From NCBI GenBank assembly GCA_004377275.1, contig SOIC01000211.1:1-16099 (forward strand): a stretch of 16,099 bases of DNA, read 5' to 3'. How positions within the stretch are numbered: position 1 is the stretch's first letter; each line of letters starts with the position of its first letter. Below the pieces are notes generated by a model. That model was given only the letters and a program-made list of their open reading frames with translations. It had not been told where the DNA came from and did not search any database. Shown here one piece after another: positions 6,169-13,332 of the stretch. This DNA comes from Dehalococcoidia bacterium. GTDB taxonomy: Bacteria; Chloroflexota; Dehalococcoidia; E44-bin15. The position numbers were made by a program, and so were the translations under genes.

Positions 6169-7452
6169 ATGACGGTAAAGGGCCTGGAACGCTTCAAGCA
6201 GGATCGTGATGCTCTGCAGTTCGCGGTACAGGGGTTTGAGCAGAGTCAATCGCCGGAAAGGCAGCTTACTGTAGCTCTAGTCAAGGCGATTCTAGACAAC
6301 TATAATCGAATAATTGCGAGCGCTGAAGAGGGCAAGCCATTCATTGCGAATTCTTACGCCAATGCTCCAGAGTTGCTCGCTGCCCTAAACCTCCCCTGGT
6401 ATACGCTTTCGCAGATACCTTACCTGCCGACCTCAGAACCATACATACTGGACGAAATCGATGAAGCTGAGAGGGCTGGGTTGGGCACCGATATGTGCAC
6501 GCTTATCAGGTTAGGTATCAACAATGTGGAGGCAGGGCGTGTACCGCTGCCAACAGCGTTTATCGGGCTACTTTCTCTCTGCGATGGTACAAATATGCTT
6601 CATCAGGCGATCGCTCACAACAAGGACTGGCACAACATCCCGGTCTTCTGCACCGATGCGCCCTATCTAGAAAGCGAACGTAGCATAGATTTCCATGCTG
6701 ACGAACTGCGGCGGATGGTGTCCTTCCTCGAAGAGCACACCGGGCGCACACTGGATGTTGACCGACTGCGAGAGGTTATCGAGGAGTCCAATAAGCAGTA
6801 TGAGCTGTGGGCGGAATACAATGAGCTGAGACGTGCAGTACCCTGTCCCCACAGCGCTGCCAAGGGGTCGCAGGCATGGAGTGTGGCTCAGAACTACATG
6901 GTTGGCGATCGCAGGGGCACCGAGTGGTTCCGGCAGTTAGTTGACATAACCGAGCAGAGGGTGAGCGAGGGGAAGGGGAGCATCCCGAATGAAAAGATCA
7001 GGTTGTTCTGGTTCGACATTCGCGCCATTTGGTTCCCCGAAGTGACAGAATGGTTAAAAGCGGAGTGGGGGGTGTGCATCGTCATGGACATGACGGGCTA
7101 TGCACCCTACACGCTGATTGATCCCTCGAGCGAAGAGAGTATGTTCAAGGGCCTTGCCAAGAGAAATTTGTGCGATGTACCTATGGTCAGGCAAGTACGT
7201 GGTACTGCCGATACCCTCATTAATGATCTGATGATGGTGGTCAAAGACTACAAGATAGATTGTGTAGTCTGGCCAGCGCATATGGGCCACAAAGACGGGG
7301 CAGCAAGCGTAGGTATCATGAGGGAGGTATGCCGCGACCTGGGGGTCCCGTTCTTACAAATCGGGTTGGACCTGTTTGATAAACGGTATACATCAATGGA
7401 CGAGATCAAGGACCGGATCTCTAAGTTTTTTACCGCGATGGGACTGGGCTAA
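6169..7452 (+). CDS. 2-hydroxyacyl-CoA dehydratase / benzoyl-CoA reductase family subunit, alpha-like, copy 2
   Basis: A 427-residue paralogue of the preceding protein. Aligned blocks run from the N terminus (KPFIANSYANAPELLAALNLP, around 56-76) through MCTLIRLG (109-116), LLSLCDGT (134-141) and RRAVPCPH (221-228) to YKIDCVVWPAHMGHKDG (361-377) and FDKRYTSMDEIKDR (403-416). The same Cys set is kept (C110, C138, C226, C365, C388), and so is the same His-Lys in place of the usual third cluster Cys (H374). The start ATG 6169 is fixed by an in-frame stop directly upstream and by alignment of its N terminus with copy 1, although its own ribosome-binding site is poor. Retention of two alpha-like genes beside one beta-like gene suggests alternative alpha-beta pairs, or a heterotrimer; this is inference. 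Confidence 0.87.
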   Translation: MTVKGLERFKQDRDALQFAVQGFEQSQSPERQLTVALVKAILDNYNRIIASAEEGKPFIANSYANAPELLAALNLPWYTLSQIPYLPTSEPYILDEIDEAERAGLGTDMCTLIRLGINNVEAGRVPLPTAFIGLLSLCDGTNMLHQAIAHNKDWHNIPVFCTDAPYLESERSIDFHADELRRMVSFLEEHTGRTLDVDRLREVIEESNKQYELWAEYNELRRAVPCPHSAAKGSQAWSVAQNYMVGDRRGTEWFRQLVDITEQRVSEGKGSIPNEKIRLFWFDIRAIWFPEVTEWLKAEWGVCIVMDMTGYAPYTLIDPSSEESMFKGLAKRNLCDVPMVRQVRGTADTLINDLMMVVKDYKIDCVVWPAHMGHKDGAASVGIMREVCRDLGVPFLQIGLDLFDKRYTSMDEIKDRISKFFTAMGLG

Positions 7453-7478
7453 AAATGAGTATCAATGACAAAGCAGGG

Positions 7479-7485
7479 AAAGGAG
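7479..7485 (+). promoter_or_regulatory. Ribosome-binding site that sets the activase start at 7491
   Basis: AAAGGAG lies five bases before ATG 7491. The upstream in-frame ATG 7455 has no such site and would add twelve residues not seen in the family. Confidence 0.75.
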
Positions 7486-7490
7486 ATAGT

Positions 7491-8294
7491 ATGATCGTCG
7501 GAGGCTGCGATGTAGGTTCTGCTACCGGCAAGGCTGTAGTTATGAAGGATGGGGAGATCGCCTCATACATCATTATCCCCTCCACAACTAAGCCTGAGGT
7601 TACGGCGCGAATCGTTATGGATGAGGCGCTTAAAAAAGCTGGCCTATCATCGCTGGAGGACCTGGAGTACATTGTTGGCACCGGCTACGGCCGGCTCAAG
7701 GTTCCTTTCGCCAATGAAAACATCTCGGAGATAACGTGCCACGCCCGCGGCGCTCACTGGCTATCCAACACAGTGAGAACGGTGGTCGACATCGGAGGAC
7801 AGGACTGCAAGGTGATGTCTATAAACGATAAGGGTAATGTCCTCGAGTTCGTTATGAACGACAGGTGCGCTGCGGGTACGGGCAGGTTCTTCGAGTCGAT
7901 GGCCCGTGTGCTCGACTGCGGGTTAGAGGGGATCTCATCGCTGTCGCTCAAGTCAGAAAGCCCGGCTATAATTACGAGCCAGTGCAGCGTGTTCGCCGAG
8001 TCCGAGGTCGTAACCCTAATCAACGAGGGTATAGAAATAGTCGATATCGCCGCAGGAGTCAATAACTCGGTGGCGGGCAGATTGAATTCCATGGTGAGGA
8101 AGGTCGGGCTTGTGGAAGACGTGGCACTGACCGGTGGATGCGCCAAGAACGAGGGATTGGCCAAGGCATTAGAGGATAAGCTAGGGGTAAGCGTAAAGAA
8201 GTTGCCTCAGGATCCCCAAATCGCCGGAGCAATAGGGGCGGCCCTAATCGCCGCGGAAAAGCTGAGCAAGCAATCCGAAGCTATTCCCTCATAG
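7491..8294 (+). CDS. 2-hydroxyacyl-CoA dehydratase / BCR-type ATP-dependent activase ([4Fe-4S] ASKHA ATPase, HgdC/BcrD type)
   Basis: A 267-residue ATPase of the acetate kinase/sugar kinase/Hsc70/actin fold. Members form a homodimer with one [4Fe-4S] cluster between the subunits. They hydrolyse ATP while passing one electron at very low potential to the dehydratase or reductase component. Motifs seen: phosphate-1 DVGSATGKAVV (7-17), VGTGYGR (62-68), HARGAHWL (84-91), phosphate-2 DIGGQDCK (100-107), the cluster-ligand motif NDRCAAGTGRFFE (123-135, C126), second ligand SQCSVFAESEV (163-173, C165), and adenosine loop LTGGCAKNEG (213-222). The two Cys positions and the length match HgdC-type activases. 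A single short activase gene, rather than the BcrA/BcrD pair of classical benzoyl-CoA reductases, points to a dehydratase-like or double-cubane-like homodimeric activase. It follows copy 2 of the alpha-like subunit by 38 bases. Confidence 0.95.
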   Translation: MIVGGCDVGSATGKAVVMKDGEIASYIIIPSTTKPEVTARIVMDEALKKAGLSSLEDLEYIVGTGYGRLKVPFANENISEITCHARGAHWLSNTVRTVVDIGGQDCKVMSINDKGNVLEFVMNDRCAAGTGRFFESMARVLDCGLEGISSLSLKSESPAIITSQCSVFAESEVVTLINEGIEIVDIAAGVNNSVAGRLNSMVRKVGLVEDVALTGGCAKNEGLAKALEDKLGVSVKKLPQDPQIAGAIGAALIAAEKLSKQSEAIPS

Positions 8295-8347
8295 GCTGAT
8301 GACGATGCAGCCTGACGAAACCCAGACTCTTGTGCAGGAAGCAGCTT

Positions 8348-9139
8348 ATGACACTATTCGATGCGTACATCAAAAAGCTGGCTGATTACCAACAGGAACT
8401 GCGAGCTAAGGGAAGGCAGGTGAGGGAAATATATTGCCCCACAGAGGTCAGTGAGCTCACCGAAGGGCTGCCGGTTCGAGTAGGTTCTCAAGATAGTGGG
8501 GGCATAATACTGCGAGGAGATACCTTCTTAGAGCTGGGGAACCCCGAAGCAGGTTCCTGTGCCTTTCTCATGTGGACCGATAAACCACCGCTGATTCAAG
8601 ACGGTAAAATTACCTTAATCGGCCCGGATATCCCGGAATCGCCGGGGGCCAGCCTGCCCTTCGGTCAGGTATTGATGGTGGGGGGAGCAGGCCTAGGCGA
8701 GGGAGAGCACGCACTGCTGGAAGGGAACCAATTCATCGCTGACCAAATAGAAGGGTATATGATCAAGAGCGTATCTCAGCTCATGTGGAGCAGAGTGAGC
8801 CGGGATGCTGCAGGCAAAGGTTTCAACTTTGAGACGTTGGGAAGGGCACTGATGGCCATCTTCAAATCAGCAGTGCCCAAAATAGAGGCGATGGAGGTGA
8901 TTTTCGTTACTTCGAGCAAAGAGGACCTGCAACCTCTGGAGAACATCGACGAGCAGGTACGGGAGATATCCCATAACATTACCAGGGAAATATGGCAGGC
9001 CAAGGGCTATGATATCGAGTGCACCCTCAGCTGGGACTGCCGATCCTGCGAGTATAAGCCGGTTTGTGACGAGATCAGGGAAGTGGTCAGGGTGCGCAAG
9101 AAAAAAAGCAAAAAAACTAAGACCGCTGCTGATTCATAG
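8348..9139 (+). CDS. Stand-alone protein resembling the middle domain of the acetyl-CoA synthase beta subunit (AcsB/CdhC)
   Basis: A 263-residue protein. From residue about 41 to 190 its order of motifs resembles the central domain of ACS beta: LRGDTFLELG (55-64), QDGKITLIGPDI (84-95), ASLPFG (101-106), LLEGNQFIADQIEGYM (123-138), LMWSRVSRDAAGKGFNFETLG (145-165) and VPKIEAMEVIFVTS (176-189). In ACS beta the corresponding stretches read like GDMYVEMG, DGKIEVIGPDID, LPLG, NWLRVSKDAVAKGF and so on; this comparison is from memory of the family. The N-terminal CODH-binding domain is absent. So is the C-terminal A-cluster domain with its Cys-Gly-Cys motif; only a CRSCEYKPVC group (231-240) remains, followed by a Lys-rich tail. 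It could be a metallochaperone, docking or electron-transfer part, or bind its own Fe-S cluster. ATG 8348 is preferred over TTG 8330 because AGGAAG (8336-8341) lies six bases upstream. It sits between the activase and the CooC-like ATPase. Confidence 0.72.
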   Translation: MTLFDAYIKKLADYQQELRAKGRQVREIYCPTEVSELTEGLPVRVGSQDSGGIILRGDTFLELGNPEAGSCAFLMWTDKPPLIQDGKITLIGPDIPESPGASLPFGQVLMVGGAGLGEGEHALLEGNQFIADQIEGYMIKSVSQLMWSRVSRDAAGKGFNFETLGRALMAIFKSAVPKIEAMEVIFVTSSKEDLQPLENIDEQVREISHNITREIWQAKGYDIECTLSWDCRSCEYKPVCDEIREVVRVRKKKSKKTKTAADS

Positions 9140-9168
9140 CCTTGTTGACCTGAGAAGGAGAAATACCC

Positions 9169-9966
9169 ATGTCCGAATCTACTGCACCAAAAAACAGGCT
9201 TGTCGCTGTATGCGGCAAGGGGGGCACGGGTAAGACCGTGTTCACTGCCATGATGACCAAGGTCTTGCTGGATAATGGCCACGGAGGTAAGCTGCTGCTG
9301 ATTGACGCCGATCCGGCTATGGGCCTGCCCCTTGCCCTCGGCGTGAACGTCAGGCGAACCATGGGCCAGATTCGCGAGGAGATAATCAAGACTGCCAGAA
9401 GGGGCAAGCAGGGGGAAAGCCGGCAACTGGTCGATAAGCTCGACTACATGGTCTTTGAAGCACTTGTGGAAATGGACAATTTCGCCCTGCTGGCTATGGG
9501 GCGCACAGAAACGCTGGGCTGCTACTGCCCGGTCAATAACCTCATGCGAGGGGCGATAGAAACCCTCTCCCATAGCTTTGATACTATCCTCATCGACGGC
9601 GAAGCCGGCTTAGAACAAATAAACAGGCAGGTCATGGGCCATGTAGACACCCTGATTATCATTAGCGACGCTACATCAAGGGGCTTGCAAACCGCAGCCC
9701 AGATAAAGGGCATGGTGCAAAGCGAGAGGGTGATACAGTGCGACAAGCTGGGCTTGGTCTTTAATCGGGTGCAAGGCAACGAGGAACTGCTGAAACAATC
9801 AGCCCAGGAAATGGGCCTGGATGTTTTTGGTTATATTCCCCAGGATGAGAACATAGCCTACTACGATCTGGTTGGTAAACCTATAATTGAACTCCCCACA
9901 TCACCTGGGCTTGCCGCAGTTCGCAATATCGTGGAAAAGTCCATTTTTAACGAGCGCTTTAGCTAG
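9169..9966 (+). CDS. CooC/AcsF-like nickel-maturation ATPase (MinD/ParA superfamily)
   Basis: A 265-residue P-loop ATPase related to CooC, which dimerises around a metal through a Cys-x-Cys motif and helps insert nickel into CODH, and to its ACS counterpart AcsF. Seen: deviant Walker A GKGGTGKT (16-23), switch LIDADPAMGLPLALG (44-58), GCYCPVNNLMR (117-127) with metal-binding C118 and C120, LIDGEAGLEQINR (141-153), which corresponds to the EAG switch motif typical of CooC, and LVFNRVQG (196-203). AAGGAG (9155-9160) is eight bases before the ATG, and the spacing to the ACS-like gene is 29 bases. It is the last gene of the operon. No CODH gene is in the window, so its client is most likely the neighbouring ACS-like protein or the dehydratase-like subunits; this is inference. 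A ParA-type partition protein is unlikely given the CxC motif. Confidence 0.88.
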   Translation: MSESTAPKNRLVAVCGKGGTGKTVFTAMMTKVLLDNGHGGKLLLIDADPAMGLPLALGVNVRRTMGQIREEIIKTARRGKQGESRQLVDKLDYMVFEALVEMDNFALLAMGRTETLGCYCPVNNLMRGAIETLSHSFDTILIDGEAGLEQINRQVMGHVDTLIIISDATSRGLQTAAQIKGMVQSERVIQCDKLGLVFNRVQGNEELLKQSAQEMGLDVFGYIPQDENIAYYDLVGKPIIELPTSPGLAAVRNIVEKSIFNERFS

Positions 9967-10096
9967 CTTCTTTCTAATCAGCTATGCGAACGCATGCCCT
10001 TAATCCTTAATAAAGGAGTCTGGTATCCGCTATCGCGTCGCAGCACCCCGCTTATTGGCACTAAGGTGAAGTATCTTACGTTAATGTGAAGCACGC

Positions 10097-11059
10097 CTAC
10101 CTTTTAGCCCGAAAGTAGGGTGATTTCTGCAATACCCAACGGCGAATCAGGGGGCGAAAAAGTGGCACCAGATACCGCTTATAACCCAGCAACGAGGCTA
10201 TCTCCTGTACGAAATCCTCAAAGGTGTGCTGCTGATAGTTGAGCAAACTCTGGCTTTCACTGGTATCTAACCAGTCACTCATAGCAGCTTTGGAACCGAA
10301 GGCCCTTTCAGGAAGCATCCCGATTCCCATGGCATTCATCATCCGCCCCATAAAATCTCTATAGTAAAGCTGGCCACTAGGACCACCTCCGATAAGTAAT
10401 GTCTTGCCCCATACTTTTTTACTGCCCACCGCATTGGCGAGAGCCAGTCCAGCATCACGCGGATGGACAAATTCAATTCGCATGTCCAGAGGGAAATCGA
10501 ACATCTTCGGAAGTTCTTCAACCCCACCCAACGACATTGGGGGCACAACAGCGAATCGGAAGATAGCCCAATCCAACCCGGATTCCTGGACCAATCTCTC
10601 GCATTCAACCTTGTGCCGTGTATAGTTGTCCACTGGTTTGACCGGATCGGAGACGGTGCGCGGTGGTGGCTGGCTTTGGGTATCGCCAAAGACACTAAAC
10701 GTCGAAGAGAAGATAATCTTGGGTGGTGGTAACACTGTTTTCATGGCTTGGAGCAGATTTTCAGTACCAGCCACGTTAATCTCCCTCGCCCACTGAGGAC
10801 GGTCTTCGCTCGCGGGAGGCATGATAAACGCCAGATGTATAATGACATCCTGGCCCTGCACGGCAGCAGCCAGGTCATCGGGGCTACGCACATCTCCCCA
10901 TACTACCTCTATCTGGCCCTCGATCCTCTGGGCAACTTTTTCATTTGCCCTCGTTTTAAGGTCGAAGCACCTCACTTGATGTCCCTGCTCTATGAGCTTT
11001 TTGGTAGCATTCCTGCCTATGTTGCCCAAGGCACCGGTTAGTAGCACCTTCACTGGCAT
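10097..11059 (-). CDS. NAD(P)-dependent epimerase/dehydratase-like extended SDR protein
   Basis: A 320-residue extended short-chain dehydrogenase/reductase. The N-terminal Rossmann fold has the glycine motif TGALGNIG (8-15) and an acidic residue after the second strand (CFDL, D33), which favours NAD over NADP. FSST (117-120) and YTRHK (146-150, the Tyr-x3-Lys catalytic pair) are in place, and FVHPRDAGLAL (197-207) is the usual post-Rossmann region that shapes the substrate pocket. It probably acts on a nucleotide sugar, a sterol-like or a hydroxyacyl substrate, but the sequence does not say which. ATG 11059 has a G-rich ribosome-binding site very close to it, so GTG two codons further in is an alternative start. 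It converges on the operon to its left with 130 bases between stops and no clear terminator. Confidence 0.88.
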   Translation of the reverse strand: MPVKVLLTGALGNIGRNATKKLIEQGHQVRCFDLKTRANEKVAQRIEGQIEVVWGDVRSPDDLAAAVQGQDVIIHLAFIMPPASEDRPQWAREINVAGTENLLQAMKTVLPPPKIIFSSTFSVFGDTQSQPPPRTVSDPVKPVDNYTRHKVECERLVQESGLDWAIFRFAVVPPMSLGGVEELPKMFDFPLDMRIEFVHPRDAGLALANAVGSKKVWGKTLLIGGGPSGQLYYRDFMGRMMNAMGIGMLPERAFGSKAAMSDWLDTSESQSLLNYQQHTFEDFVQEIASLLGYKRYLVPLFRPLIRRWVLQKSPYFRAKR

Positions 11060-11242
11060 TCCCCCTTCTATCTTGCTGCCGGTTATGTCAGTATTTCAAT
11101 TTGAGGACTCTGCCGTCTAGTCAGCGGTCAATATTTGTGCACTCTTGTGATACATTGGTATGTAATAACTGCCCGGTAAAGACTCATGGTAATAGGTACA
11201 AGACCATAAGGTATATGCGGGTAATATGGAAACACCTCTCGG

Positions 11243-11575
11243 TTATTTTGTCTCCCTCTCATCGACCAGGAGGACGATCTGCTTATCCTTGTCCATGAAA
11301 GTCGCTTCGTCGTCTCGTATAACCTGGCCAGCATCGGAATTAAGGGTATCGAGCGATGCCTGCACCCCCTCCATGTCATCATACCAGAACTCGGTAATGC
11401 AATCGAAACCGGGCTCTTCCGTGCCGGGAAGTGTGACAACATGGTTCCGCACATATTTTCCAATTGTGGGCAGCAGTTTAAGCGCCAGTGGCGCGTGCAC
11501 TTCCTCGTAGTGCTTGCAGAACTCCTCATGCGAAATGCCAGGCTTCCTCTTGATCATCACCATAACTTTAATCAT
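11243..11575 (-). CDS. EthD-domain (dimeric alpha/beta-barrel) protein
   Basis: A 110-residue protein with the ferredoxin-like dimeric alpha+beta barrel pattern of the EthD family. Its N terminus IKVMVMIKRKPGISHEEFCKHYEEVHAPL (2-30) contains the typical strand, the K-x-G-x-S-x-E-E-F segment and the conserved HAPL. It continues with FDCITEFWYDDMEGVQASL (57-75) and ends with a strand (IVLLVDE). Members are small cytosolic enzymes or accessory proteins that often appear with degradation genes; the activity of this one is unknown. A G-rich ribosome-binding site lies six bases upstream of ATG 11575. It is on the same strand as the SDR gene but 183 bases away, so co-transcription is possible, not certain. 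Confidence 0.87.
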   Translation of the reverse strand: MIKVMVMIKRKPGISHEEFCKHYEEVHAPLALKLLPTIGKYVRNHVVTLPGTEEPGFDCITEFWYDDMEGVQASLDTLNSDAGQVIRDDEATFMDKDKQIVLLVDERETK

Positions 11576-11933
11576 GCTTACCCCCTTTATTGAGTATATT
11601 CATGTTTCTGTTGCCCCAATGTCCGCACCTGACATTAGACCCATACCTGACAGCATTCGCCCTTTAATTTCTACGATAATAGAGCCCTGATATCTATGGA
11701 CTAACTCTGCGCCCCTGTGTCATTCCCGCGCAGGCGGGAATCCAGACCGGCCAGTCTCTGGATTCCTGCTTTCGCAAGGATGCCAGACAAAGCCAGTGTA
11801 AACACGTAACATTTTCATCCACGCTAGTGCTGCTGGCAAGCGATGTTTTGAATTGCTTCGGGTTTCTTCTCGGGTCTACACCATGACGATATAGGGAAGC
11901 CAGCTCCATATATCTAAACCGCTGTCGAGTTAA
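11576..11933. other. Intergenic region (358 bp) with a dispersed hairpin repeat
   Basis: No gene is supported here. The open frame on the minus strand across 11694-11909 is a translation of the dispersed repeat and its flanks. Two short direct TGTCAGGT repeats (complement strand, around 11625-11660) lie upstream of the EthD gene; they may be chance. Confidence 0.5.
11721..11786. repeat. Dispersed palindromic repeat of the CATTCCCGC...GCGGGAATCCAG type
   Basis: ATTCCCGC (11722-11729) pairs perfectly with GCGGGAAT (11734-11741) around a four-base loop. TCCAGA (11741-11746) pairs with TCTGGA (11757-11762). A degenerate mirror of the first hairpin, ATTCCTGC...GCAAGGAT, closes the element on the right (11762-11781). 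Repeats of this form are widespread between genes in many bacterial genomes and often produce spurious short proteins containing a WIPACAGMT-like string, as the minus strand does here. Confidence 0.65.
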
Positions 11934-12830
11934 TCACTTCTTTGGAAACCACGGAATGAATGCGGAAACCCTCCTCATATGCTCCTGGTACCCCGGCCTT
12001 CTTTCTAAATTCCTTTTATCCATCATGGGAATACTCATAAAGATAAAGAGCACGGTGATAGCAAGTGGCCCAACGAACACCCACCAGTAAGAAAGGTCAG
12101 CAGCCAGCGCGAATAGGAAGAGTCCCCACCAGAACATTACCTCACCAAGGTAGTTTGGATGCCTTGAATAGGCCCACAGACCTGTCGACATAATCTTCCC
12201 CGGCTGCGGGTTTGTCTTAACAAACCGTCTTAGCTGCTGGTCTGCCGTTGTTTCTATTATTATTGCACCGGAAGTGACCACAATGGCAACCCAGTCGAGC
12301 ACTCCTAATGTGCTTGTCCCGGTAGAGAGGGCAGGGTAAAGCGAAAGGCAGCCGAGGAAAACGATTATCGTCGGCATCATTTCTATCCCAGATAATTCGA
12401 CAATCCAGAACCGACGCTTCCATTTGTCTCTGAGATTCGCATAGCGCCAGTCTTCATGCCCGAGTCCCCGCCACTGTCTGGCCCAGTTATACGTCAAGCG
12501 CATACCCCAAATAAATACTAGGGTGACAACCAGCACCTGGCGGGTAAAATCCACGTTTCCCGATGAGGCTCCTAACGCATAGTAGAGCGCAATCGCAAGC
12601 GGGGCTACGCTCCAATACGCATCATAAAAGCTTGCATTCAGGAACACGCGAGCGAAAGCATAAATGACCAGCGTCGCTGCTATGTCTGCTGTTAAAACAA
12701 TCCAAATCGGATGCCGGTCACCCATTGCATATCCGATAAAAACGGCAACACATAAAGCGATGATATAGGCCAACGCACAGAGGGCAAAGGCCTTGGGCAG
12801 ACTTTTTGATTTTGTGTGCAAGTTATCCAT
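11934..12830 (-). CDS. DUF1295 / steroid 5-alpha-reductase C-terminal-domain membrane protein
   Basis: A 298-residue polytopic inner-membrane protein. Hydrophobic segments are visible at about 14-34, 42-63, 72-88, 98-114, 151-168, 177-193, 231-246 and 250-268. The family signature STGLWAYSRHPNYLGEVMFW (215-234) is complete, including the SRHPNY core shared with isoprenylcysteine methyltransferases and steroid reductases. The N-terminal half (NASFYDAYWSVAPL, 65-78; RLTYNWARQW, 111-120) matches the DUF1295 layout. The family is thought to reduce or modify lipid-like substrates with NADPH, but bacterial members are mostly uncharacterised. AAGGAG lies eight bases before ATG 12830, preceded by an inverted repeat. 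No neighbour clarifies its role. Confidence 0.9.
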   Translation of the reverse strand: MDNLHTKSKSLPKAFALCALAYIIALCVAVFIGYAMGDRHPIWIVLTADIAATLVIYAFARVFLNASFYDAYWSVAPLAIALYYALGASSGNVDFTRQVLVVTLVFIWGMRLTYNWARQWRGLGHEDWRYANLRDKWKRRFWIVELSGIEMMPTIIVFLGCLSLYPALSTGTSTLGVLDWVAIVVTSGAIIIETTADQQLRRFVKTNPQPGKIMSTGLWAYSRHPNYLGEVMFWWGLFLFALAADLSYWWVFVGPLAITVLFIFMSIPMMDKRNLERRPGYQEHMRRVSAFIPWFPKK

Positions 12831-12843
12831 AGTCTTATCTCCT

Positions 12844-12867
12844 TACGACGAATAAAACTACGTCGTA
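12844..12867 (-). promoter_or_regulatory. Inverted repeat directly upstream of the DUF1295 ribosome-binding site
   Basis: TACGACG (12844-12850) and CGTCGTA (12861-12867) are perfect seven-base arms around ten bases. On the minus strand the second arm runs directly into AAGGAG. It could be an operator or an mRNA hairpin that influences translation. No regulator is evident. Confidence 0.35.
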
Positions 12868-12959
12868 CCCTTCATTGACAGGCTCAACGGCAACGGCACT
12901 GCCAAGTGCCACGCAAGCCCCAACTGCGAACAGCCTGGACGCACATTCATTGAGGAGAA

Positions 12960-13115
12960 TATCCCAGCTTTTCGCCCCACAATCGCCCGCGGCTTGCCTT
13001 TCTCGGAATCATGTACTCGGTTTTAACTTCTTCAGGAAAATTCGCAACCGGGGCTGGTGTGCGAATAGAGTATCCCCCTCTCCTCCGTTTGTCAACCCGT
13101 GTAGCCTTGGAAGGG
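12960..13115 (+). pseudogene. Decayed ferredoxin-type gene fragment (first copy)
   Basis: The plus-strand frame ending at 13156 contains NFFRKIRNRGWCANRV followed by SPSPPFVNP (codons from 13025 to about 13100). This lines up with NFFIKIRSRVRCVNRV and PPSPQVVNP encoded just before the ferredoxin cluster at 15041-15115. About 55 of the first 70 bases agree. After VNP the cluster-binding Cys motifs are missing and the frame ends in unrelated sequence, so this copy has lost its functional part. The open frame extends upstream to 12875 but shows no start signal. The assignment depends on the second copy. Confidence 0.4.
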
Positions 13116-13332
13116 GCTGGGCATCAGGTGACATTGAACAAGTCGCTAGAATGTGACCGAGTGAACAGTTGAACGTTTGTGACCTGTGAGCATCTGCGAA
13201 AGAGGCTTTCCTTCACAGAGTGCTAAATTTACACGGAGCTATCGGCTAACATTCCCAGCACAACCAGCGTTGCCCAAGGCAATGTCCCCAAGGGCAAGGC
13301 ACAGCCGTAGCGCATATTTGGCTTCCGATCCT

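Larger units (their letters stand above)
12831..13332. other. Intergenic region (502 bp) between DUF1295 and FAD-enzyme genes
   Basis: Holds an inverted repeat upstream of the DUF1295 gene and a decayed ferredoxin-gene-like segment around 12960-13115. For the remaining part (13116-13332) I see nothing recognisable. Confidence 0.5.

Noticed and set aside
3584..8294. Classical class I benzoyl-CoA reductase operon (bcrABCD)
   Set aside because: There is one short activase gene instead of two, a duplicated alpha-like subunit with altered ligands, and no benzoate pathway gene nearby; only family membership is safe.
8299..8385. Short frame from ATG 8299 between activase and ACS-like gene
   Set aside because: It is under 30 codons, overlaps the start of the next gene, and has no recognisable product.
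9984..9995. Terminator after the operon
   Set aside because: ATGCG-AA-CGCAT is too short, has only a two-base loop, and is not followed by a T-run.
11694..11909. 71-residue open frame on the minus strand
   Set aside because: It translates the dispersed hairpin repeat (WIPACAGMT-like string) and has no ribosome-binding site or family features.
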